Positions 50,488 through 59,414 of a stretch of DNA of 64,000 bases are shown here, one piece after another. Origin of the DNA: DATBGZ01 sp036557785. GTDB lineage: Bacteria; Actinomycetota; Actinomycetes; Mycobacteriales; Micromonosporaceae. Numbering within the stretch: position 1 is the first letter of the stretch; each line of letters opens with the position of its first letter. The stretch is taken from positions 62,001-126,000 of the forward strand of contig DATBGZ010000038.1 in assembly GCA_036557785.1 (NCBI GenBank), given 5' to 3'. The position numbers and the translations under genes were made by a program. The notes under the pieces are model-generated. The model made no database searches. It worked only from the letters and a program-made list of their open reading frames with translations, and was not told where the DNA came from.

Positions 50488-52899
50488 ATGACCGAGGTCC
50501 GCGAGTCGCAGACGCCGGCCGCGCGTCCGTCCGCCGACGCGCCGATCACCGGGCCGGACCGCTCTCGCGAGCCCGCCCACGCGGTCGCGGCGGATGGCTC
50601 CACTGTGGACTCGGCTACGCTGGCGGCGTTGGCGGGGCTCGCCCCGACCGACGAGCAGCGGCTGGTCGAGCTGCTCCTGCGGATGACGCCGGAGGAGAAG
50701 CTGGCGCAGATCGTGGGGTTCTGGGAGAAAGGCGACGGCGAAGCCGTGGCGCCGCTGCAGGGCGAGTTCGGCGCGACCACGGGGCTCGCCGAGTTCTCCG
50801 GTCATGGCCTTGGGCAGCTGACCCGGGTCTATGGCACGCGGCCGGTCGACGTCGAGTCCCGGGCGCAGTGGCTGTGGAACTTCCAGCGCGGCCTGGTGAC
50901 CAAGACCCGCCTGGGCATCCCGGCGATCGTGCACGAGGAGATCCTCACCGGGCTCGCCGCGTGGAAGGCGGCGACCTACCCGACGCCGCTGGCCTGGGGT
51001 GCTGCCTTCGACCCTGAGCTGATCGAGCGGATGGGGTCCGCGATCGGTGCGACCATGCGGGCCCTGGGCATCCACCAGGGGCTCGCGCCCGTGCTCGACG
51101 TGGTCCGCGACCCGCGCTGGGGGCGGGTCGACGAGTGCATCTCCGAGGACCCCTACGTCGTGGGTACCCTGGGCACCGCGTTCGTGCAGGGCGTCCAGTC
51201 GCACGGGGTGCACGCCACGCTCAAGCACTTCGTCGGCTACTCCAACTCGCGCGCCGGCCGCAACTTCGGGCCGGTCCACATGGGACCCCGCGAGCTCGCC
51301 GACGTGCTGCTCATCCCATTCGAGATGGCGGTACTCGACGGCGGCGTACGGTCAGTGATGCACTCCTATGCTGAGATCGATGGGGTTCCGGTCGCGGCCG
51401 ACCCGACGCTGCTCACCGGCGTGCTGCGACAAGCCTGGGGCTTCGACGGTGTGGTGGTCTCCGACTACTTCGGCGTGGCGTTCCTGCACCACCTGCACCG
51501 GGTCGCGGCCGACCTCGGGGACGCCGCGGTGCAGGCACTGCTCGCCGGCATCGACGTCGAACTGCCGACCGGCGACGCCTATGCCGCTCCGCTGCGCCAG
51601 CGACTCGACGACGGCGCGATCGACGTCGGTGTCCTCGATCGTGCGGTGCTGCGCGTGCTGCGCCAGAAGCTGGAACTCGGCCTGCTCGACGCCGCCTTCG
51701 ACGGGCCGCCCCCGACCGGGGTCGAGCTGGACAGCGCCGAGCACCGGGCGATCGCCCGCGAGCTCGCGGGCAAGTCCGTGGTGCTCGTGGCGAACAACGG
51801 CGTGCTGCCCCTGCCGCCCGGGCGACGGGTGGCCGTCATCGGCCCCAACGCCGATCGCCGAGGGGCGCTCTTCGGCTGCTACTCGTTCGTCAACCACGTG
51901 CTGGTCCAGCATCCTGAGGTCGAGCCGGGCTTCGAGGTGCCGACCGTGCTCGAGGCTCTGCGCGCCGAACTGGGCCCCGAGCTCATCACGACTGCCGGCG
52001 GCTGCGCGGTCGACAGCGAGGACCGGTCCGGCTTCGACGAGGCGGTGACCATGGCCCGGGCCGCGGACGTGGCGGTGCTCGTCATGGGCGACCACGCCGG
52101 GCTCTTCGGCCGGGGCACGGTTGGCGAGGGCTGCGACCGCGACTCCCTGGAGCTGCCCGGCGTCCAGCGCGAGCTCGTCGAGGCGGTGCTCGTCACCGGC
52201 ACTCCGGTCGTCCTCGTGCTCGTGACGGGCCGGCCGTACGCCGTCGGGTGGGCGCTGCAGTCCTGCGCCGCCGTGGTGCAGACGTTCTTCCCCGGCGAGG
52301 AGGGCGGTCCCGCGATCGCCGGCGTGCTCTCGGGTCGGGTGAACCCGTCCGGGCGCCTGCCGGTGACCCTGCCCCGGTCGGCCGGGACGCAGCCGTACTC
52401 CTACCTGCATCCGGCCCTCGGCGAGGGGCATGAGGTCACCAACATCGATACCGCCCCGGCCGCGCCGTTCGGGCATGGCCTGTCCTATACGACCTTCGCG
52501 TACACCGACTTCGGGGTGCCGGAGCAGGTCGGCACCGGCGCGGCGATCACCGCGTCCGTACGGGTCACGAACACCGGGACCGTCGCGGGCGACGACGTGG
52601 TGCACCTCTACGGCCGCGACGTGCTCGCCTCGGTGACCCGGCCCGTGGCGCAGTTGCTCGGCTACCAGCGGGTCAGCCTCGCGCCCGGCGAGTCGGCCAC
52701 CGTACGGTTCGTCGTGCCCACCACCCGCCTCGCCTTCTCGGACCGGTCGATGCGACGTGTCGTCGAGCCGGGCGAGGTCGAGCTCTGGGTCGGCACGAGC
52801 GTCGTCCGCGACGCCCAGGCCTGCACGCACCTCGTCGGGGCAGTGCACGAGGTCACCCGCGACTCGCCGCGGTGGACCACCACCACGGTGAGCGGTTGA
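50488..52899 (+). CDS. GH3 beta-xylosidase/beta-glucosidase
   Basis: An 803-residue cytoplasmic glycosidase (no signal peptide). N-terminal GH3 domain: QIVGFW, GIPAIVHEEILTG, APVLDVVRDPRWGRVDECISEDPYVV, HATLKHFVGYSNSRAGRNFGPVHMG, and the nucleophile aspartate in GVVVSDYFGV. The C-terminal GH3 domain has GEGCDRDSLELPGVQ and FFPGEEGGPAIAGVLSGRVNPSGRLPVTLP. A FnIII-like domain closes it (GHGLSYTTFAYTDF through GEVELWVGTS). Position behind a xylobiose-type importer and before a GH10 xylanase suggests beta-xylosidase (BxlA-like). ATG 50488 has GAGGGGAAA upstream. Confidence 0.92.
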   Translation: MTEVRESQTPAARPSADAPITGPDRSREPAHAVAADGSTVDSATLAALAGLAPTDEQRLVELLLRMTPEEKLAQIVGFWEKGDGEAVAPLQGEFGATTGLAEFSGHGLGQLTRVYGTRPVDVESRAQWLWNFQRGLVTKTRLGIPAIVHEEILTGLAAWKAATYPTPLAWGAAFDPELIERMGSAIGATMRALGIHQGLAPVLDVVRDPRWGRVDECISEDPYVVGTLGTAFVQGVQSHGVHATLKHFVGYSNSRAGRNFGPVHMGPRELADVLLIPFEMAVLDGGVRSVMHSYAEIDGVPVAADPTLLTGVLRQAWGFDGVVVSDYFGVAFLHHLHRVAADLGDAAVQALLAGIDVELPTGDAYAAPLRQRLDDGAIDVGVLDRAVLRVLRQKLELGLLDAAFDGPPPTGVELDSAEHRAIARELAGKSVVLVANNGVLPLPPGRRVAVIGPNADRRGALFGCYSFVNHVLVQHPEVEPGFEVPTVLEALRAELGPELITTAGGCAVDSEDRSGFDEAVTMARAADVAVLVMGDHAGLFGRGTVGEGCDRDSLELPGVQRELVEAVLVTGTPVVLVLVTGRPYAVGWALQSCAAVVQTFFPGEEGGPAIAGVLSGRVNPSGRLPVTLPRSAGTQPYSYLHPALGEGHEVTNIDTAPAAPFGHGLSYTTFAYTDFGVPEQVGTGAAITASVRVTNTGTVAGDDVVHLYGRDVLASVTRPVAQLLGYQRVSLAPGESATVRFVVPTTRLAFSDRSMRRVVEPGEVELWVGTSVVRDAQACTHLVGAVHEVTRDSPRWTTTTVSG

Positions 52900-52901
52900 C
52901 G

Positions 52902-54188
52902 ATGTCCACACAGGACGGTGCGGTCGGCCCCACTGGGGTGGCGGCCGTACCGGCGGTCAGCGACCCCAGCCTGGGGCACCGGATCTGCTCGGCCAGGCTG
53001 TCTGTGACAGACCACAGTGGACAGCCGCTGGCCGGTGCCGAGGTAACCGTCGAGCAGACCCGGCACGCGTTCGGCTTCGGCAACACGGCCTCCACCTTCG
53101 TGACGCTCGCGAACGCGGCTGCGCCGGAACCCGCGCTGCGGCGCCTGGCGCAGCAGTGGCTGGAGCTGTTCAACACCGCCACGCTCGGTTTCTACTGGGC
53201 CCGGTTCGAGCCCCGCCGTGGCGAGCCCGAGACCGACCGTCTGCTGCGCACGGCGCGCTGGTTGGTCGAACGCGGCGTCGCCGTCAAGGGACACCCGCTG
53301 CTGTGGCACACGCTGGCTCCGCCGTGGTTGCGCGACTCCCCGCTGCCGGAGGTCGAGGCCGCGATCCGGCACCGGATCACGCGTGAGGTGACGGCGTTCG
53401 CCGGGTTGGTCGACCTCTGGGACGCCATCAATGAGGTCGTCATCATGCCGGTCTTCGAGAAGGAGGAGAACGCGGTCACCCGCCTGGCGGCGGACCGGGG
53501 CCGGGTCGCCATGGTACGGCTGGCGTTCGAGGCGGCCCGGGAGGCGAATCCGGCGGCACGCTTGGTGCTCAACGACTTCGACCTGTCGGCCGACTACGAG
53601 CGCCTGATCGAGGAGTGCCTGGCCGCCGGCATCACGATCGACGCCCTAGGGCTGCAGACGCACATGCACCAGGGCTACCGCGGCGTTGACGAGATCATCT
53701 CCACTGTGGACAGATTCGCCCGGTTCGGGCTGCCGATCCAGCTCACGGAGACGACCCTGGTCTCGGGCGAGCTGATGCCCCCGCACATCGTCGACCTCAA
53801 CGACTGGCGGGTCCCGTCGTGGCCGTCCACACCCGACGGTGAGGCGCGCCAGGCCGACGAGCTGGTGCGCCACTACCGGAGCCTGGTTGGCCACCCCGCG
53901 GTGGAGTCCATCACCTACTGGGGCCTTTGGGACGGCGATGCATGGCTCGGCGCCCCGGCCGGACTGGTGCGCGCGGACGGGAGCCCGAAGCCGTCCTACG
54001 ACGCGCTGCACGAGCTGATCCGGGGTCAGTGGTGGCTGCCGCCCACGACGACGCGCACGGACGAGGACGGGCGGGTGCACCTGCGCTGCTTCGCCGGCGA
54101 CTACCGCCTGCGCCACGGCGACGCCGCATCCCGCGTCACGATTCCCGCCGGCGACTCCACCCACGAGGTGCCGCTCGTACGGGCATGA
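52902..54188 (+). CDS. GH10 endo-beta-xylanase, intracellular type
   Basis: A 428-residue protein with no signal peptide. An N-terminal small beta domain (SARLSVTDHSGQPLAGAEVTVEQTRHAFGFGN) leads into the GH10 barrel: GHPLLWHT, acid/base Glu178 in WDAINEV, QTHMHQGYRG, nucleophile Glu283 in IQLTETTLV, and ITYWGLWDGDAWLG. A short C-terminal domain follows. Intracellular GH10 enzymes cut imported xylo-oligosaccharides, including glucuronosylated ones, which fits the hexuronate genes. The ATG lies 2 bp after the GH3 stop. Confidence 0.9.
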   Translation: MSTQDGAVGPTGVAAVPAVSDPSLGHRICSARLSVTDHSGQPLAGAEVTVEQTRHAFGFGNTASTFVTLANAAAPEPALRRLAQQWLELFNTATLGFYWARFEPRRGEPETDRLLRTARWLVERGVAVKGHPLLWHTLAPPWLRDSPLPEVEAAIRHRITREVTAFAGLVDLWDAINEVVIMPVFEKEENAVTRLAADRGRVAMVRLAFEAAREANPAARLVLNDFDLSADYERLIEECLAAGITIDALGLQTHMHQGYRGVDEIISTVDRFARFGLPIQLTETTLVSGELMPPHIVDLNDWRVPSWPSTPDGEARQADELVRHYRSLVGHPAVESITYWGLWDGDAWLGAPAGLVRADGSPKPSYDALHELIRGQWWLPPTTTRTDEDGRVHLRCFAGDYRLRHGDAASRVTIPAGDSTHEVPLVRA

Positions 54189-54238
54189 CCACGTATGTGC
54201 TTCCGCCGACCACGGCGCGGATCACGCGTGCACTGAGC

Positions 54239-55285
54239 TCAGGGCGTGCGGGTGGTGGCGCGGCGACGCGGGCGCGGGATCGCCGGGGGCGAGCTGGACT
54301 GGCGGATCACGAGCTCGGTGGGCAGGGTGACCCGGGCCGGCTCGGTCTGCTCGCCCTTGATGAGACGGATGAGCATGCGTACGGCCTCCAGGCCCATCCG
54401 CTGGATCGACTGGTCCACTGTGGTCAGTGGCGGCGAGCACAACGCGGACTCGGGGATGTTGTCGAAGCCGATCACGGCCAGGTCCTCGGGGACGGACAGG
54501 CCGCGGGACTGGGCGACCTTCACGGTCTCGATCGCGGACAGGTCGTTCGCGGCGAAGATCGCGGTCGGGCGCGGGTCCTGGTCGAGCAGGCGCTTGGCCG
54601 CGCGGGCCGACGCCACTGGCTGGAACTCGCCGACCTGGACCAGCGCCGGGTCGAAGGCGATGCCTGCGTCGGCGAGCGCGTCGCGGTAGCCCTGCTCGCG
54701 GAGCCGGGCCGACTCCAGGTCGGAGCGGCCGGCGAGAAAGCCGATGCGCTGGTGGCCCATGCCGATGAGGTACTCCGTGGCCAGGCGCGCGCCCTTGAGG
54801 TTGTCCGCGTCCACCGTGGGCAGGTTGGAGGCGCCCAGGTGCGGGTCGACCGCCACGAGCGGGCCGGAGTGCGGCGCGTCCACCACCGACGGGGCGACGA
54901 GGATGACGCCGTCGGTGAGCGTGCCGCTGATCCGCGACAGGTAGCGCCGCTCCCAGCCACGCACGTCCTGGCCGAGCCCGCTCGCCGAGTAGACGACGAG
55001 CTCGTACCCCGTGTCGTGCATGCCGGTGGCGGCGCCCTTGAGCAGCTCGGAGGTGAACGGCTCGAGGTCGGTGACGAGGATGCCGATCACGTTGGTCTGA
55101 TGGCTGCGCAGGCTCTGTGCCACGAGGCTGGTCTCGTATCCCAGCTCGTCGATCACGGCCTGGACCCGGGAGTAGGTCTCCTGGGCCACGCCGTAGCGGT
55201 TGTTGATCACCTTGGACACCGTCGCGACCGAGACCCCGGCGCGGTGCGCCACGTCCCTGATGGTCACCCTGCTGTGCCGCTTCAT
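54239..55285 (-). CDS. LacI-family transcriptional regulator (paralogue of the 46-kb regulator)
   Basis: A 348-residue protein starting MKRHSRVTIRDVAHRAGVSV with the LacI HTH and hinge (TVSKVINNRYGV, LVAQSLRSHQTNVIGILV), then the sugar-binding fold (AIGFDNIPESALCSPPLTTVDQSIQRMGLEAV) and a basic tail (RPRRRATTRTP). Extended identity to the 46-kb LacI protein shows a duplication within the island. It is divergent from the acid-sugar dehydratase operon, which it probably controls. Confidence 0.92.
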   Translation of the reverse strand: MKRHSRVTIRDVAHRAGVSVATVSKVINNRYGVAQETYSRVQAVIDELGYETSLVAQSLRSHQTNVIGILVTDLEPFTSELLKGAATGMHDTGYELVVYSASGLGQDVRGWERRYLSRISGTLTDGVILVAPSVVDAPHSGPLVAVDPHLGASNLPTVDADNLKGARLATEYLIGMGHQRIGFLAGRSDLESARLREQGYRDALADAGIAFDPALVQVGEFQPVASARAAKRLLDQDPRPTAIFAANDLSAIETVKVAQSRGLSVPEDLAVIGFDNIPESALCSPPLTTVDQSIQRMGLEAVRMLIRLIKGEQTEPARVTLPTELVIRQSSSPPAIPRPRRRATTRTP

Positions 55286-55549
55286 CCCGGGGTACCGGCC
55301 GTCCTCGCGAAGGTGCGCTACTGGTGGAGAAATCGTTTTCGACAACGGTTGACAGGGCTCGCGGGACGTGCAACGCTCCCGTAACCAGAACGCCACAGCC
55401 GTCCCGCGGATCTCCTCACGACCCGTCCCCATGCCACCCGGGCGCCGTTGCCCGGGCGAGAGTCGTGGGTGGATCACACCCGTAAGGCAACAGGATAGCC
55501 GTACGGGCCTTAATGCCCTACTCCGCGGTAGGCGCGGAAAGGTCGTGAC
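55286..55549. other. 264-bp divergent promoter region
   Basis: It contains the LacI-type operator at 55334 and TTGACA. Beyond it (55400-55540) I see no further structure. Confidence 0.5.
55334..55354 (+). promoter_or_regulatory. LacI operator and -35 element
   Basis: CGTTTTCGACAACG (55334-55347) is a 14-bp palindrome with one mismatched pair, abutting TTGACA (55349-55354). It is the counterpart of the site at 46982. Confidence 0.6.
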
Positions 55550-56755
55550 GTGAGCCGCCCCAGCATCACGCGCGTCGAGACGGCCGCGGTCCGCGTCGTC
55601 GGGCCCTGCCTGATCGTGCGGCTGTGGGCCGGGGACACGCACGGGCTGGGCGAGTGCTACCCCTCCGCGCCGGTGGCCGCGGTCGACTCGATCGTCAGAG
55701 CGCTCACCGAGCAACTGGTGGGCGAGGACCCGCGCGACGTGCACCGGCTCGCCGAGAAGCTGCGCCGCTGGAACATCTTCACCGGTGGCCAGGCCGGCAC
55801 GGTCACCACCGCCATCTCGGGGCTGGAGCTCGCCCTGTGGGACCTCGCCGGCAAGCTGCATGGCGTGCCCGTCTACCAGCTCCTCGGCGGCGCCTTCCGG
55901 ACGCGGGTGCGCCTGTACGCCGACTGCAACGCCGGCACGGTCGACGCGGCGGCGCACCACCTGACCGAGCTGCCGGACCCGACCACGGACGAGGGCCGAG
56001 CGCACCTGAAGACGGTCGCCGACAAGGCGCTCGGTCGTGGCTTCACCGCGCTGAAGTTCGACGTGGACGATGTCTTCGGCAGCCTGCGCGTGGACGACTG
56101 GAACCGCGCCCTGTCCCACCGCCAGATCGACCGGATGGTCGGTCAGGTCGGCGCGATCCGCGACGCGGTCGGTCCCGACATTGATCTGGCTATCGACATG
56201 CATGCCCGTTTCGACGTGCCCTCGGCGATCCGGGCCGCCCGGGCGCTGGAGCCCTTCGACCTGATGTGGCTGGAGGAGCCGGTGCCGCCGGAGAATCTCG
56301 AGGCGCTCGCCGAGGTCCGGCGCGCCACCACGGTCCCGATCTGTGCGGGGGAGAACCTCTACACCCGCTTCCCGTTCCTCGACCTGTTCCGCGCGCAGGC
56401 GGTCGACGTGGTGATGCCGGATGTGGCGAAGTTCGGTGGGCTCGCGGAGGGGCGCCGGGTCGCGGAGCTGGCCGAGCTGCACTACCTGCCGTTCGCGCCG
56501 CACAACGTCTCCGGACCCGTGGGTACGGTCGCGGCGGCCCACCTCTGCGCGGCGGTGTCGAACTTCACCGTGCTCGAGTACCACGCGTTGGACCTGGACT
56601 TCTTCGACGACCTGGCCCGCTACGCCGGCGGCCCGGTCGTGGCGGACGGGCACGTCCAGCTCACCGAGGCGCCGGGCTTCGGCATCGAGGTCGATGAGGA
56701 TGCGCTGCGAAGCCATGAGCACGGCCGGAGCGGGGTCGGGGTGTTCGCCCGGTGA
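55550..56755 (+). CDS. enolase-superfamily acid-sugar dehydratase
   Basis: A 401-residue mandelate-racemase/muconate-lactonizing-type enzyme. Metal ligands and catalytic residues are visible: IDLAIDMHARFD (Asp plus the D-x-H histidine), MWLEEPVPPENLE, ICAGENLYTR, MPDVAKFGGLAEGRR and the second histidine in APHNVSGPVGT. The D-x-H and PHN pair is typical of D-galactonate, gluconate and related aldonate dehydratases. With the next gene, the likely substrate is xylonate or arabinonate, giving a 2-keto-3-deoxypentonate; this is inference. GTG start; the next gene overlaps by 4 bp. Confidence 0.88.
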   Translation: MSRPSITRVETAAVRVVGPCLIVRLWAGDTHGLGECYPSAPVAAVDSIVRALTEQLVGEDPRDVHRLAEKLRRWNIFTGGQAGTVTTAISGLELALWDLAGKLHGVPVYQLLGGAFRTRVRLYADCNAGTVDAAAHHLTELPDPTTDEGRAHLKTVADKALGRGFTALKFDVDDVFGSLRVDDWNRALSHRQIDRMVGQVGAIRDAVGPDIDLAIDMHARFDVPSAIRAARALEPFDLMWLEEPVPPENLEALAEVRRATTVPICAGENLYTRFPFLDLFRAQAVDVVMPDVAKFGGLAEGRRVAELAELHYLPFAPHNVSGPVGTVAAAHLCAAVSNFTVLEYHALDLDFFDDLARYAGGPVVADGHVQLTEAPGFGIEVDEDALRSHEHGRSGVGVFAR

Positions 56756-57633
56756 GCGTGGTCCGCTATCTGAGCGCCGACGGTACCGTCCATATCGGAG
56801 TCACGGACACCGAGGGCGTACGGCCGCTGCCGGTGAGTTCGGTGGCGCAGTTGCTCGCGGGGGATCTGACCCGGTGGAAGGAGCTGCTGGGCCGGGCCGG
56901 TCCGGCCGTGGCCGAGGACGTACGGCTGTTGGCTCCCGTGGACGGTGACACCGAGGTCTGGGCCGCCGGAGTCACCTACCGGCGATCCCGGGACGCTCGG
57001 GTCGAGGAGGCGGCCGTCGCCGACCCCTACGAGCGGGTGTACCTGGCGACTCGCCCGGAGCTGTTCTTCAAGGCTCAGGCGTGGCGCGTCTGCGGGCCGG
57101 GCGAGCCGGTGGCCGTACGGGCTGACTCCACAGTGGACGTTCCCGAGCCGGAGCTGGCCGTGGTGGTGACCGCCAGCGGCCAGATCGCCGGGTACACACT
57201 CTGCGACGACGTGAGTTCGCGCAGCATCGAGGGGGAGAACCCGCTCTATCTTCCGCAGGCGAAGGTCTACGCCGGCTCCTGCGCGCTCGGCCCGGTCATC
57301 GTGCCGGCCGACGAGATCCCGGACCCGGGCGGGCTGGTGATCTCGCTGACCGTGCGCCGGGCCGCCGAGGTGGTCTTCGCCGGCCGTACGGACACCGGGC
57401 AGTTGGCCCGGCCGCTGCCGGATCTGGTCTCGTGGCTCTTCGAGGAGCAGGACTTCCCCGACGGCGCCGTGCTCTCCACCGGAACCGGCGTCGTCCCCGA
57501 CCTGGACTTCACGCTGCAGGCCGGCGACGAGGTGACGGTCGCGGTCGACGAGATCGGCGAGCTGACCAATCCCGTGGTCCGCGGCAAGCAGGCGATGACG
57601 TGGCTGGTGGCGCGGCGTACCCTTCGCCCCTGA
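56752..57633 (+). CDS. FAH-family 2-keto-3-deoxy-pentonate dehydratase-like protein
   Basis: A 293-residue fumarylacetoacetate-hydrolase-fold protein. DVSSRSIEGENPLYLPQAKVYAGSCALGP is close to the sequence of 2-keto-3-deoxy-D-arabinonate dehydratases, and VWAAGVTYRRSRDARVEEA plus ELFFKAQAWRVCGPGEPVAV are shared with that group. This enzyme would yield alpha-ketoglutarate semialdehyde, the Weimberg-type pentose route. The semialdehyde dehydrogenase is not in the window. It is translationally coupled to the upstream dehydratase. Confidence 0.82.
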   Translation: MSVVRYLSADGTVHIGVTDTEGVRPLPVSSVAQLLAGDLTRWKELLGRAGPAVAEDVRLLAPVDGDTEVWAAGVTYRRSRDARVEEAAVADPYERVYLATRPELFFKAQAWRVCGPGEPVAVRADSTVDVPEPELAVVVTASGQIAGYTLCDDVSSRSIEGENPLYLPQAKVYAGSCALGPVIVPADEIPDPGGLVISLTVRRAAEVVFAGRTDTGQLARPLPDLVSWLFEEQDFPDGAVLSTGTGVVPDLDFTLQAGDEVTVAVDEIGELTNPVVRGKQAMTWLVARRTLRP

Positions 57634-57661
57634 CCGTTTCTGCTGAGGAGTGGCGGTACCC

Positions 57662-58675
57662 ATGGTCCTGTTCGACATGCCCCGGGAGGAACTCGAGCGC
57701 TATGTCCCCGAGGTCGCCGAACCGGCGGATTTCGTCGAGTTCTGGCGCGGGCAGCTCGCCGACGCCGGGTCGCACCCGCTCGCCGCGACATTCACCCCGG
57801 TCGCCACGCCACTGCGCCACGCCGATGTCTTCGACGTCTCGTTCGCCGGATACGGCGGCGACCCCATCAAGGGCTGGCTGCACGTGCCGCATCGCCTGGC
57901 CCCGAACCCGGCGCTGGTCGTGGAGTTCATCGGGTACGGCGGCGGGCGTGGGCTGCCGATCGAGTGGCTGAGCTTCAGCGCCGCCGGGCACCTGTTCTTC
58001 GTCATGGACAGCCGCGGGCAGGGCGGCAACTGGCGTACCGCCGACACGCCCGACGCCCACGAGGGCGGGCTGCCGGGGGCCGGCGGCTTCCTGACCCGGG
58101 GGGTGCTCGACCCCGCCCGCATGTACTACACCCGCCTCTACATCGACGCGGCGCGCGCGATCGCGGCGGCCCGGGCGTACCCCGGCTCCGCCGGCGTGCC
58201 CGTGGTGGCCACCGGCGCGAGCCAGGGTGGCGCGTTGTCGCTGGCCGCGGCGCACCTCTGCGAGCTGGCCGGCGACGGGGTGGTCGCCACGATGCCGGAT
58301 GTGCCGTTCCTATCCCACTTCGCGCGGGCGATCCGGATCACCGGCTCGGCGCCGTACAGCGAGATCATCCAGTTCTGCAAGGCGTATCCACACGAGACCG
58401 AGCGGGTCTTCGCGAACCTGTCCTACCTGGACGTCGTGAACCACGCCCGCCGCAGCGCGGTGCCGGCGCTGTTCTCGGTCGGCCTCGTCGACGACATCAC
58501 GCCCGCGTCGACGGTCTACGCCGCGTACAACCACTACGCGGGGCCAAAACAGATCCGCGTCTATCCGTTCAATGGCCACGAGGGCGGCGGGGCGTGGCAG
58601 GTCGCGGCGAAGCTGGAGTTCCTCTCCTCGCTGCTCTCCGCGCCGGCACCGGCGCCGCGGAGCGCCACGGGCTGA
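57662..58675 (+). CDS. CE7-family acetyl-xylan esterase / cephalosporin-C deacetylase type
   Basis: A 337-residue alpha/beta hydrolase. CE7 marks are the N-terminal FDMPREELERYVPEVAEPADFVEFW, oxyanion-side residue region FIGYGGGRG, MDSRGQGG, nucleophile serine in VVATGASQGGALS, aspartate in VGLVDDITP, and histidine in FNGHEGGG. There is no signal peptide, so it removes acetyl groups from imported xylo-oligosaccharides. ATG 57662 lies 11 nt after GAGGAG; GTG 57650 overlaps that ribosome binding site and is less likely. Confidence 0.9.
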   Translation: MVLFDMPREELERYVPEVAEPADFVEFWRGQLADAGSHPLAATFTPVATPLRHADVFDVSFAGYGGDPIKGWLHVPHRLAPNPALVVEFIGYGGGRGLPIEWLSFSAAGHLFFVMDSRGQGGNWRTADTPDAHEGGLPGAGGFLTRGVLDPARMYYTRLYIDAARAIAAARAYPGSAGVPVVATGASQGGALSLAAAHLCELAGDGVVATMPDVPFLSHFARAIRITGSAPYSEIIQFCKAYPHETERVFANLSYLDVVNHARRSAVPALFSVGLVDDITPASTVYAAYNHYAGPKQIRVYPFNGHEGGGAWQVAAKLEFLSSLLSAPAPAPRSATG

Positions 58676-58703
58676 CCCCTCGTTCGCAGCGCCGCATGCC
58701 CGA

Positions 58704-58709
58704 TACAGT
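58704..58709 (+). promoter_or_regulatory. -10 element of a leaderless promoter (GrpE-like gene)
   Basis: TACAGT, 6-nt spacer GCGGGG, then ATG 58716. Confidence 0.55.
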
Positions 58710-58715
58710 GCGGGG

Positions 58716-59375
58716 ATGGCGCTGCGCACCGACCCCCTCGCGTCGGTGCTCGACGTGTTGCGGCAGGCCCGGGCGGCGTGCACGGTGGCCGACATCAAGA
58801 AGGCGCTGGAACACGCCGGCGCCCGCCGAGCGGAGGTCGACGCCACCTGGCCCAGAGTGCAGAAGCGCTTGCGGCACAACCCCTTCGTGGTCGTTGCCGG
58901 CACCCGTTCCCCGTTGACCTACCGCTACGCCGAGCGGCCGACGCCCGGCCCCGCCGACGCGCTCGACGCGATCGTGAAGGGCGGGCTGCCCGCCCGCGTC
59001 CGGGCCTCCTACGCCGATCTGGTGCGCGAGGCGCTGCGGGGGCCCGTGCTCGATCCGGCCGAGGCGGGCCGGCGCCGGCAGGTGAAGATCGATGGCCTGC
59101 GGGCGCTCGCCGAGCTCGCGACCGAGGTCGAGGAGCTGGTGGCGAACGGGGCATCGGCGAGCGCCTTGGTGCAGCGGGTGCGCGGACGCGTCAAACGCTG
59201 CGGCCTTGAGCCGGTCGACCGGGCCGGACAGGAGACCACGTACGACCGGGACCGGCACAAGCCCATCGGCGGCGCGATCGCCGACGGCTCGCCGGTCGTG
59301 GTCGTCCGCCCGGGATACGTATGGAAATCATCCGACGGGGATGTGCTGATCAGCCGCCCAGTCGTTGAGGAATGA
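58716..59375 (+). CDS. GrpE-like protein with N-terminal winged-helix-like domain
   Basis: A 219-residue protein. Residues ~5-70 look like a HARE-HTH or winged helix (LASVLDVLRQARAACTVADIKKALEHAG, NPFVVVAGTRSPLTYRYAE). A helical segment (IDGLRALAELATEVEELVANGASASALVQRV) leads to a C-terminal block (GLEPVDRAGQETTYDRDRHKPI then VVVVRPGYVWKSSDGDVLISRPVV) that reads like the GrpE beta-domain pattern (FDP..H......V..V...GY...d.vlRpa.V). The adjacent downstream gene encodes an Hsp70-like protein, supporting a nucleotide-exchange role. The assignment is by motif reading, not by search. Confidence 0.7.
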   Translation: MALRTDPLASVLDVLRQARAACTVADIKKALEHAGARRAEVDATWPRVQKRLRHNPFVVVAGTRSPLTYRYAERPTPGPADALDAIVKGGLPARVRASYADLVREALRGPVLDPAEAGRRRQVKIDGLRALAELATEVEELVANGASASALVQRVRGRVKRCGLEPVDRAGQETTYDRDRHKPIGGAIADGSPVVVVRPGYVWKSSDGDVLISRPVVEE

Positions 59376-59414
59376 TGTGGGGCGGTTCCGACCGCCGGTG
59401 GGGAGAGTCAGGAC

